Origin: CAYLJO01 sp964383905
GTDB lineage: Bacteria > Acidobacteriota > Blastocatellia > Pyrinomonadales > Pyrinomonadaceae
Reading direction: 5' to 3'
Assembly: GCA_964383905.1 (NCBI GenBank)
Contig: CAYLJO010000218.1
Location: 1 to 10,338 of the forward strand
DNA: 10,338 bases
The notes under the pieces were generated by a model. That model saw nothing but the letters and a program-made list of their open reading frames with translations, was not told where the DNA came from and did no database searches. Position 1 is the first letter of the stretch, and each line of letters begins with the position of its first letter. Made by a program: the position numbers and the translations under genes. Positions 6,448 through 10,338 of this stretch are shown here, in pieces.

Positions 6448-6687
6448 TTACTCGTCAATGACGTCCGGCCATTCTTCCGTCTCTGCGCCATCCCCCAGCC
6501 TCCTGAGACGCTCCTTAAGCCTCAGCACCTCGCTCGTGTAGTACATCGCCTCGCGCCCGCGCGGGCCTTCGACGGGTACGGCCTGGAGCAAGCCTCGTGA
6601 GGCGAACTCCCTGACGCGCTGCGGCGGGACCCCCAGGTACCGCGCCGCCGCCGTCTCGGATATTAACTCCTCATGCGCGGCGCTCAT
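6448..6687 (-). CDS. Excisionase/MerR-like helix-turn-helix protein
   Basis: 79 residues from ATG 6687 after AAGTAAGGCGGCAAGCG, a copy of the linker. ISETAAARYLGVPPQRVREF (9-28), followed by ASRGLLQAVP, is the HTH_17/excisionase-type recognition unit: 'hydrophobic-x-x-x-x-A-A-x-x-L-G-V-x-x-x-x-V-x-x-x-x-x-x-G-x-L'. A short wing (GPRGREAMYYTSEVLRL) and a helix follow, then an acidic tail. It is probably a small DNA-binding protein, either regulating this operon or acting as the excision factor of a mobile unit. No integrase is present in the window. Confidence 0.7.
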   Translation of the reverse strand: MSAAHEELISETAAARYLGVPPQRVREFASRGLLQAVPVEGPRGREAMYYTSEVLRLKERLRRLGDGAETEEWPDVIDE

Positions 6688-6705
6688 CGCTTGCCGCCTT
6701 ACTTC

Positions 6706-7050
6706 TTACGATCTGCCCTCACCTTTGTGCTGCTCGAACAACGTGATGAGGTTATTCAGCCGCCGCTCGGTCTGTTCCTGCGCATCGGCGAGCCTGGTCA
6801 ATGCCGCCTCCGTGTGAATCTGGGCATCGGCCAGCGCAGATATGCGGGCCTCGGAGTTAGCCTGCGCGGCGCCCAATTCGTTGATCCACCTCTCGTGGTC
6901 GTCCGCGCGCTCCTCAGCGTGGCGTGCCAGTTCCGTGAGCATCTGGAAAGACCGTTCTAATTCGGCGGTACGCGAATCAGACCGGGCGGCTAATTCTTCC
7001 AGCGTCACGAAGGCATTCTCTAGCCGCAATACTCTTTCCTCAGTGGTCAT
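6706..7050 (-). CDS. Coiled-coil protein
   Basis: 114 residues from ATG 7050 (CAATGA overlap with the previous gene, linker GAAGAAAGGCAGCAAT). The open frame continues upstream to 7383, but that would read through the preceding gene and its ribosome binding site. From residue 3 to about 108 there is an unbroken series of heptad-like repeats: RVLRLENAFVTLEELAARSD, then TAELERSFQMLTELARHAEE, then LADAQIHTEAALTRLADAQE and RRLNNLITLFEQ. The 'x-L-A-D-A-Q-x-x-T-E' unit occurs twice. No membrane segment is present. Similar short coiled-coil proteins are common as hypothetical proteins in soil bacteria. It is probably a dimer or trimer scaffold; a specific role cannot be read. Confidence 0.7.
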   Translation of the reverse strand: MTTEERVLRLENAFVTLEELAARSDSRTAELERSFQMLTELARHAEERADDHERWINELGAAQANSEARISALADAQIHTEAALTRLADAQEQTERRLNNLITLFEQHKGEGRS

Positions 7051-7241
7051 TGATTGCTGCCTTTCTTCATGCCGCCTCGGGCGGGTCCTTCCGACTGACA
7101 TGTTCCCGCTCTTTGCGCTCCATCTCCTTGAGCCGGGCCTTCGATCTCGGGGTGCGGGCGCGAGCGCTCCGGCACCTCCGGCCCCCGGATGATGGTGAAG
7201 TTGCCGCCGCGCTCGGCTGGATCGTCTTTGGCGTCGCTCAA
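7047..7241 (-). CDS. Short hypothetical protein with probable frameshift
   Basis: The frame starts at TTG 7241 in a TTGA overlap with the zinc-ribbon gene, after GGAAGAGGGGTAAAAA. The first ~27 residues look natural (MSDAKDDPAERGGNFTIIRG, then PEVPERS). Beyond that the frame becomes Pro/Gly-rich with no clear structure. The +1 frame over the same bases gives a much more protein-like helical tail, SKARLKEMERKEREHVSRKD followed by P-P-E-A-A and TGA at about 7068. A one-base indel near 7155-7170 is therefore likely, either real or an assembly error. As written, the frame ends M-K-K-G-S-N-Q in an ATGA overlap with the coiled-coil gene. The function is unknown. Confidence 0.45.
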   Translation of the reverse strand: MSDAKDDPAERGGNFTIIRGPEVPERSRPHPEIEGPAQGDGAQRAGTCQSEGPARGGMKKGSNQ

Positions 7242-7417
7242 TTTTTACCCCTCTTCCTCTCAGAGGCGAGGCGTTCTTTCTTCGCCTCCCGGCACCTGTC
7301 ACACCGCTTTGGCTCCGCGTACCCCTTCTCGCGGTAGTATGCCTGGTCGTAGGCGCTCCAGAGGAACGTGCCGCCGCAGTCAACGCAGGTCAGTTGCTTG
7401 TCTTGAAAATGGCTCAC
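7238..7417 (-). CDS. zf-trcl-type zinc-ribbon protein
   Basis: 59 residues from GTG 7417 after GTAAGAGAGGCAGAAGGAA (linker variant). The sequence MSHFQDKQLTCVDCGGTFLW, then SAYDQAYYREKGYAEPKRCD, then RCREAKKERLASERK, matches the 'probable zinc-ribbon' family (zf-trcl). Its pattern is D-K-x-L-x-C-x-x-C-x-x-x-F-x-x-x-x-x-x-Q-x-x-Y-x-x-K-G-(F/Y)-x-x-P-x-R-C-x-x-C-R. The zinc ligands should be C11, C14, C39 and C42. The basic tail (K-R-G-K-N) is encoded by the ribosome binding site of the next gene. Such proteins are small, cytoplasmic and of unknown function, possibly binding nucleic acid or protein. It is short and starts at GTG, so a gene caller could miss it. Confidence 0.8.
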   Translation of the reverse strand: MSHFQDKQLTCVDCGGTFLWSAYDQAYYREKGYAEPKRCDRCREAKKERLASERKRGKN

Positions 7418-7438
7418 TTCCTTCTGCCTCTCTTACAG

Positions 7439-7726
7439 CTATTCACTCTCCGAAAGCTCGGGGTGCCACTCGTAGAGCGTGCGGCAGGCGACGCACGTCA
7501 GATGGACGGGACTGCTGATGATCAGCGCGCCGACGGTCAACGCCCGCCCGCTGGTGACCCCCTGAGCCACGCCGCAATGCGGGCAGCGGTAGATCGAATC
7601 GGCCGCGGCCAACCTTGCTAAATCATCTTGCTGCTGCCGCACCTGATCTTCGAGCCCTTTCACCTGGTTATCCTTTTGTTCGATCCAGTTGCGCCCCCTC
7701 CCGGGGGATTGATCCGGTTCGCTCAC
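7439..7726 (-). CDS. Coiled-coil plus zinc-ribbon protein
   Basis: 95 residues from GTG 7726 (GTGA overlap, ribosome binding site AAGAAAGGCGACGAG). Residues 13-42 form a helix suited to a coiled coil (IEQKDNQVKGLEDQVRQQQD). A four-Cys zinc site follows: C48-x2-C51 in YRCPHCGVAQG and C78-x2-C81 in LTCVACRTLYEW, separated by a hydrophobic beta-like stretch. The layout suggests a small oligomeric zinc-ribbon protein. It is directly followed by another zinc-ribbon gene. No named family is recognised. Confidence 0.65.
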   Translation of the reverse strand: MSEPDQSPGRGRNWIEQKDNQVKGLEDQVRQQQDDLARLAAADSIYRCPHCGVAQGVTSGRALTVGALIISSPVHLTCVACRTLYEWHPELSESE

Positions 7727-7917
7727 CTCTCGTCGCCTTTCTTCAGTTCTTTGAGCAGGCTCAGGGCCAACCGCAGGCGGTCGATCGCTCCCGAGTGGCT
7801 GAAGTCGGAGAAATCATCGTAGCGTAAGAGTTTGATGAATTCCTTGATCTCAACCAAGGCGCCCTCGACCTCTCGTTGCGCCTCCTGGGCTTTCTTTAGC
7901 GTCTCTTCATTGATCAC
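7723..7917 (-). CDS. Small helical hypothetical protein
   Basis: 64 residues from GTG 7917, chosen because AAAAGAGTGGCGGCAAGCA, the operon's linker, sits directly before it. An ATG at 7950 is in frame but would overlap the previous gene and lacks a good ribosome binding site. The protein is mostly helical (EETLKKAQEAQREVEGALVE, then IKEFIKLLRYDDFSDF, then AIDRLRLALSLLKELKKG), suggesting a small helical bundle or coiled coil. It ends L-K-K-G-D-E-R, encoded by the next gene's ribosome binding site, with a GTGA overlap. Confidence 0.6.
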   Translation of the reverse strand: MINEETLKKAQEAQREVEGALVEIKEFIKLLRYDDFSDFSHSGAIDRLRLALSLLKELKKGDER

Positions 7918-7934
7918 TGCTTGCCGCCACTCTT

Positions 7935-8186
7935 TTAAGCTTCGTGACATCGCTCACATTTGTCGCACCGGAGAAGCGTGCCGGACGTGAGAGCCCCCGA
8001 AGGCTGTGTGGTAAAGACCCGCGGGCGCGCGCCACGCTTACCCCGGCCAAGGGAGGCACTGAAGGTCGCGTGCACGCCGCACGTGGTGTCTACCGTCCTG
8101 AGGCTTCCCTGATCGGTGACCGTCGCGCGGTGGAGAAAGGCCTCCCCCGGCAGCACGACGAGCGCGGCAAAGGTTCTGCCCCACAT
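7935..8186 (-). CDS. Hypothetical protein with C-terminal Cys cluster
   Basis: 83 residues from ATG 8186 after AGGAAGGCGGGCGGGAAGTA (linker variant; TAATG start). It ends LLRCDKCERCHEA, so C74, C77, C80 and H81 form a compact C-x2-C-x2-C-H cluster, with one more C36-x-H38 in TTCGVHATF. That could bind zinc. After the stop, the same frame continues K-S-G-G-K-Q-stop, a fossil of the K-K-G-G-K tail seen at other junctions, so the gene may once have been a few codons longer. The opposite strand is also open here (7944-8246). No family is recognised. Confidence 0.45.
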   Translation of the reverse strand: MWGRTFAALVVLPGEAFLHRATVTDQGSLRTVDTTCGVHATFSASLGRGKRGARPRVFTTQPSGALTSGTLLRCDKCERCHEA

Positions 8187-8207
8187 TACTTCCCGCCCGC
8201 CTTCCTG

Positions 8208-8480
8208 CTAGCCCCTCCCTGCGAAATCATCGAGGAAGGGCTTTAACATCTCCCGGTGCCGCCTCGCCCCCGCGATACTACCGTTGTAATACTCACAGGC
8301 ATTCGCCTCAGCCGCCTGTGGTGTGGCGGAGACCAGCACCTCACCCTGACCCTTACTGAGGGCCTCAAGATACCGATTAAGTGCGGCGTCGTACCTCTTG
8401 GCCTCCTCGGAAAAAGCCCTCATTGATGCGAGCATCTCTTCTTCAACCGGCATCATGTCAGGGGGAATGTTTGTAATCAC
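8208..8480 (-). CDS. Helical hypothetical protein
   Basis: 90 residues from GTG 8480, in a GTGA overlap with the receiver gene and after GAGAGGTGGCAGGAA. It is mainly helical: MPVEEEMLASMRAFSEEAKR, then YDAALNRYLEALSKGQGE, and a second helical region, AANACEYYNGSIAGA-like, from about 55 to the end (with RRHREMLKPFLDDFAGRG). The start overlap suggests coupled synthesis with the receiver, so a partner of that protein is possible (inference). No recognised domain. Confidence 0.6.
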   Translation of the reverse strand: MITNIPPDMMPVEEEMLASMRAFSEEAKRYDAALNRYLEALSKGQGEVLVSATPQAAEANACEYYNGSIAGARRHREMLKPFLDDFAGRG

Positions 8481-8875
8481 TTCCTGCCACCTCTCTTCTC
8501 CGTCTTAGGCAGATACCGGCGAACAAGTTGTCGCATGTCCTCTAAAGTCACCGGCTTGATGATGCACTCGTCGAACCCTGCCTCGAGCGCCCCCTCCGCC
8601 AGGACATAGCTGTAATCGGCGGTATAGGCGACCATCGGCACGTTACGCAACTTAGGATCATTGCGGATGCGGCGCGCGGCCTCGTAACCATCAAGCGCCG
8701 GCATCTTCAGATCCAATATGATCATGTCCGGGTGGTGGCTAAGAGCGAGGCTTACCGCCTCCTCGCCGCTCGCAGCTTCAACCACACCGCAGCCACACTG
8801 CTCTAGGAGTCCCCTGGTGACGTACTGGTGCTCCGGATAATCCTCAGCCAGGAGTACCGTTGGCCCCGCCTTCAT
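8477..8875 (-). CDS. Stand-alone CheY-like response regulator receiver
   Basis: 132 residues from ATG 8875 (ATGA overlap, ribosome binding site GAAGAAAGGCGGCAGGAA). All receiver residues are present: acidic pair E11-D12 in VLLAEDYPEH, phospho-acceptor D55 in MIILDLKMPALDGYEAA, switch T85 in VAYTAD and K107 in IIKPV. It is a single domain without a DNA-binding or enzymatic output, so it should signal through protein contacts or act in a phosphorelay. No histidine kinase is in the window. The C-terminal K-R-G-G-R-K is encoded by the next ribosome binding site. Placement between a ribbon-helix-helix gene and unknown small genes is unusual for a receiver. Confidence 0.92.
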   Translation of the reverse strand: MKAGPTVLLAEDYPEHQYVTRGLLEQCGCGVVEAASGEEAVSLALSHHPDMIILDLKMPALDGYEAARRIRNDPKLRNVPMVAYTADYSYVLAEGALEAGFDECIIKPVTLEDMRQLVRRYLPKTEKRGGRK

Positions 8876-9051
8876 TTCCTGCCGCCTTTCTTCTCGTCTG
8901 TCCACTCTTCAAGGGCTTTGCGCACCACAAAGGCGATCGCTACGCCGGTCGCCCCTGACTTCTCAATGGCGCGCTCGTGCAAGTCAGATGGCAATTTAAC
9001 GGTAAGGGTGGAATCCATCGTTTTCGGTCGTTTTGCCGTAGTCTTAGCCAT
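8872..9051 (-). CDS. Ribbon-helix-helix (CopG/Arc-type) protein, first gene of the operon
   Basis: 59 residues from ATG 9051, which follows AAAGGAGG. The frame can be opened further upstream, but that would start inside the promoter. A basic arm (MAKTTAKRPK) leads to STLTVKLPSDLHERAIEKSG, where the beta strand STLTVKLP and following helices (LHERAIEKSG, IAFVVRKALEEWT) match the ribbon-helix-helix fold of CopG/Arc regulators and many antitoxins. It would bind DNA as a dimer. It ends D-E-K-K-G-G-R-K with an ATGA overlap to the receiver gene. Being first after the promoter, it is the best candidate for an autoregulator of the operon (inference). Confidence 0.8.
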   Translation of the reverse strand: MAKTTAKRPKTMDSTLTVKLPSDLHERAIEKSGATGVAIAFVVRKALEEWTDEKKGGRK

Positions 9052-9070
9052 AAGCCTCCTTTCCCGCGAT

Positions 9071-9099
9071 AGACTAACACCGCTGTATTTATCCGTCAA
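9071..9099 (-). promoter_or_regulatory. Possible sigma-70 promoter of the tiny-gene operon
   Basis: Minus strand TTGACG (9094-9099) is separated by 17 nt from TAGTCT (9071-9076). The -35 matches five of six consensus bases and the spacing is ideal, but the -10 matches only T-A-----T. It would give a very short leader before the ATG at 9051. GATAAA (9088-9093) is another possible -10. Confidence 0.3.
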
Positions 9100-9112
9100 T
9101 ACTGTAGTTTAC

Positions 9113-9352
9113 CTATGAATACTCTTTTTGAGAGTCCATTGAACCGAAAGACGACGTGCCAACCCCGAGGAAGACGGGTACGCCCGCCATTCCCTCCGCG
9201 CCCGCCGTGCCGACCTCGATGCTCGAGCCTTCATCCGTCGCGCACAGGAGCGAGATCACGCCGCTCGTGGGGAAATAGACGTAGCGGATGCGCTCGTCCT
9301 GTTCGTATAGAACATCCCTGAGTGTCAGTGACACACGCTCAACTCGAGCGGT
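9113..9352 (-). pseudogene. Crp/Fnr-family regulator remnant (cNMP-binding domain fragment)
   Basis: The frame reads RVERVSLTLRDVLYEQDERI, then RYVYFPTSGVISLLCATDEG, then SSIEVGTAGAEGMAGVPVFL and G. This is the beta-roll of Crp/Fnr regulators: 'L-Y-E-x-x-E-x-I-x-x-V-Y-F-P-x-S-G-V-x-S-L-L ... V-E-V-G-x-x-G-x-E-G-M-x-G-V-P-V-F-L-G'. The N-terminal segment before RVERVS and everything after the V-P-V-F-L-G strand, including the dimer helix and HTH, are absent. The last ~16 residues before the stop at 9113 (GTSSFGSMDSQKEYS) are unrelated. It has no supported start codon or ribosome binding site. The tiny-gene promoter begins right beside its truncated end. Confidence 0.65.
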
Positions 9353-9361
9353 GTCAACGAG

Positions 9362-9496
9362 ATGACCGGAGGCGGCAAGAAGCCGGGCGGTTCGGGGCGC
9401 GGCAAGCCCGTAAACCTTGCGCCCGCGAAGAAGGGCGGACGAATCGGCGGCCCGCGCGGAGGCCAGGCTTCAGCCGCGCGTCCTGCTGTTGAGTGA
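9362..9496 (+). CDS. Possible small basic Gly/Lys-rich protein
   Basis: ATG 9362 opens a 44-codon frame starting M-T-G-G-G-K-K-P-G-G-S-G-R-G-K, rich in Gly, Lys, Arg and Ala, ending at TGA 9494-9496. The same frame continues after the stop as S-R-S-A-K-K-S-A-K-T-R-A-A-K-K-G-H-A to a TGA at 9551-9553. The downstream part has the same Lys/Ala character, like histone H1-like tails, so a longer protein may have been split by the TGA. No good ribosome binding site is visible. It could equally be compositional coincidence in a debris region. Confidence 0.25.
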   Translation: MTGGGKKPGGSGRGKPVNLAPAKKGGRIGGPRGGQASAARPAVE

Positions 9497-9536
9497 TCAC
9501 GCTCGGCGAAGAAGTCAGCAAAGACTCGCGCTGCCA

Positions 9537-9641
9537 AGAAGGGTCACGCTTGAGGGCACCGATCAACCTCCCGCTCTGCGAGTCGATGACGTCAAAGGAG
9601 CCCGAGAAGTCGATGATCTTGCGCGCCTCACCGGTTTTGAT
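9537..9641 (-). pseudogene. LURP-one/scramblase-like fragment
   Basis: The minus strand encodes IKTGEARKIIDFSGSFDVID followed by SQSGRLIGALKRD. This matches the central motif of LURP-one-related (phospholipid scramblase-like) proteins: 'A-R-x-I-I-D-F-S-x-x-Y-D-V-x-D-x-x-x-G-x-x-V-G-A-L-K-R'. Only about 33 residues of the domain are preserved. Upstream the frame becomes unrelated to the family, and downstream it reads low-complexity sequence antisense to the basic frame. The fragment overlaps, in antisense, the 5' end of the plus-strand protease gene, so only one of them can be functional here. Confidence 0.45.
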
Positions 9642-10197
9642 AGCTGGGGGCGCGAGGGGAGTCGAAACGGGCGCCGACCCCACGCTCGTCATCGGTAAAG
9701 GGACGCAGCAGGTTCGGCTCCGGTTAAAATTGAGAGAGAATGCCTACCGGAGCTACCAGCTCGTATTGCAAGCGGTCGGCGGCGGAGAGGTCTTCAGCCG
9801 CCGGAACGTCAAACCCCGGACCGACAGATCGGGCGCGAGCTTCATCCTCACGCTGCCGGTCGCGTTGAGCACGGGGCGCAATCTGGTGAAGTTCGAGGCC
9901 GGCGTTGATACGGGCGCGAGCTTCTGTATCTTTGAGCGCGGCTACGGCGAAGCGTTGGGGCTAGACGTAGAAGCCGGGATGTTAACCCATGTCCGCACTG
10001 TCACGGGGAGTTTCGACGCTTACGGGCACATGCTCACGCTCTCGACCCTCGGCTACAGCTTTGATGTCATAGTGTACTTCGCGAAGGACGAGAACTTCGG
10101 GCGCAACGTGCTCGGGCGTCGTGGGTGGCTCGATCAGGTGCGTCTCGGGCTAGTCGATTATGAAAGCAAACTCTATATCAGTAAGTACGGCGATTAA
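9613..10197 (+). CDS. Chimeric protein: anti-sigma-like C-terminal segment plus retropepsin-type aspartyl protease
   Basis: The frame is open from GTG 9493. ATG 9613 is preferred because AAAGGAG lies upstream (12-nt spacing) and family-like sequence begins here. Numbering is from 9613. The first ~80 residues (ASPVLIAGGARGVETGADPT, LVIGKGTQQVRLRLKLREN, YRSYQLVLQAVGGGEVFSRR) resemble the beta-rich C-terminal domain of acidobacterial anti-sigma/zf-HC2-type proteins, an assignment from memory. Residues about 85-190 form a single-Asp retropepsin-like domain: catalytic D99-T100-G101 in GVDTGASFCIFER, EALGLDVEAG, then the terminal NVLGRRGWLDQVRLGLVDYE, a hydrophobic-G motif and C-terminal strand. 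Such proteases act as homodimers. The protease has no clear N-terminal start of its own and the fusion seam is near LPVALSTGRN. It may be intact but fused, or a recombinant hybrid. No signal peptide. Confidence 0.7.
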   Translation: MILRASPVLIAGGARGVETGADPTLVIGKGTQQVRLRLKLRENAYRSYQLVLQAVGGGEVFSRRNVKPRTDRSGASFILTLPVALSTGRNLVKFEAGVDTGASFCIFERGYGEALGLDVEAGMLTHVRTVTGSFDAYGHMLTLSTLGYSFDVIVYFAKDENFGRNVLGRRGWLDQVRLGLVDYESKLYISKYGD

Positions 10198-10338
10198 GAA
10201 TTGGCTTTCCTTTCATTGGGGTTCATCCGCACTGTCGATACCGCCCGCGGGCTGAGCGAGGACTATGAGGCTGTTATGACTCGACATATTCTACGAGAAG
10301 GGCGGAGAGCTTATAGACCTCTAAGCTTCAGCCTCTAT
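10198..10338 (+). other. Unassigned right edge with an open frame
   Basis: After the TAA of the protease gene the same frame stays open to the window end, reading LGFIRTVDTARGLSEDYEAV and on. In the next frame a natural-looking end, DIFYEKGGELIDL-stop, appears at about 10284-10323. A small gene with a one-base frameshift would explain both, but there is no supported start. A possible ATG at 10276 with GAGG upstream also opens to the edge. The palindrome GCCCGCGGGC (10243-10252) lacks a T-run and is not a convincing terminator. Confidence 0.2.

Larger units (their letters stand above)
5537..9066 (-). repeat. Dispersed gene-junction linker (ribosome binding site repeat), about 14 copies
   Basis: At almost every gene boundary between 5537 and 8875 a related ~20-25 nt sequence precedes the start codon. 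Two copies are the most complete: AAGAAAGGCGGCAAGCGATG before 6429, and AAGTAAGGCGGCAAGCGATG before 6687. Related copies precede 8875 (AAGAAAGGCGGCAGGAAATG), 8480, 8186, 7917, 7726, 7417, 7241, 7050, 5891, 5641 and 5537; the copy before 6235 is weak. The core AAAGGCGGC supplies the Shine-Dalgarno, and the linker also encodes the K-K-G-G-x-K/R tail of the upstream gene. Where the upstream gene stops early, the same tail is still readable after the stop or one frame off, so the linker is conserved as DNA and not only as protein. Confidence 0.75.

Noticed and set aside
7051..7383. Upstream extension of the coiled-coil gene to 7383
   Set aside because: It would overlap two genes and read through their start signals; ATG 7050 has the linker ribosome binding site and an ATGA overlap.
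7944..8246. 100-codon plus-strand frame
   Set aside because: Antisense to the 7935-8186 and 8208-8480 genes, which have linker ribosome binding sites; no start signal on the plus strand.
5537..8880. CRISPR-like or integron attC array explanation for the repeated junctions
   Set aside because: The repeats are spaced by coding genes of varying length, are not palindromic attC-like sites, and no cas or integron integrase gene is present.
9322..9334. Palindrome GTGTCA-G-TGACAC
   Set aside because: It lies inside the coding remnant of the Crp/Fnr fragment, with short arms and no promoter beside it, so it is probably chance.
10243..10252. GCCCGCGGGC palindrome as a terminator
   Set aside because: No loop and no following T-run; common in GC-rich DNA.

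Overview
The window is GC-rich and densely coded, with no RNA genes or CRISPR arrays that I could see. The Hsp70/GrpE/TPR operon, the DUF6883-DUF4926 pair, the one-Asp retropepsin-like protease and the anti-sigma-like C-terminal fragment together suggest a soil Acidobacteriota genome, perhaps Blastocatellia. That assignment comes from remembered family distribution and is not proven here.

Left third (1-3664, minus strand): a chaperone operon reads grpE, then an Hsp70/DnaK paralogue (8-nt overlap), then a TPR-like helical-repeat protein that runs off the left edge. The TPR gene is a 387-codon open frame with no stop inside the window.

Middle (3778-5288): an island of broken mobile DNA. It holds the 3' part of an IS4-family transposase with a frameshift, joined in frame to the 5' half of a secreted BamE/SmpA-like gene. 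Next come a serine recombinase cut off just after its catalytic serine, an intact 42-residue gene in front of it, a perfect 13-bp inverted repeat, and a small plus-strand winged-helix gene.

Main feature (5289-9051, minus strand): an uninterrupted train of fifteen tiny genes (35-132 residues). In order of transcription they are a ribbon-helix-helix protein, a stand-alone CheY-like receiver, three unknowns, two zinc-ribbon proteins, a short acidic/basic protein with a probable frameshift, a coiled-coil protein, an excisionase-like HTH protein, a short charged protein, a DUF6883 protein, a DUF4926 protein and two unknowns. Nearly every junction carries a variant of one ~25-bp linker built around AAGAAAGGCGGCAAG. 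It acts at once as the tail of one gene (often K-K-G-G-x-K), the ribosome binding site, and the start of the next, usually with an ATGA or GTGA overlap. A promoter-like TTGACG-17-TAGTCT lies just upstream of the first gene.

Right end (9113-10338): gene debris. There is a Crp/Fnr regulator fragment, a small basic Gly/Lys-rich frame with an in-frame TGA, a LURP-one (scramblase-like) fragment on the minus strand, and a plus-strand chimera of an anti-sigma-like C-terminal fragment with a retropepsin-type aspartyl protease domain. An unassigned open frame reaches the right edge.

Several frames look interrupted (transposase, the gene at 7047-7241, the right edge). They could be real pseudogenes or single-base assembly errors; the sequence alone cannot decide.
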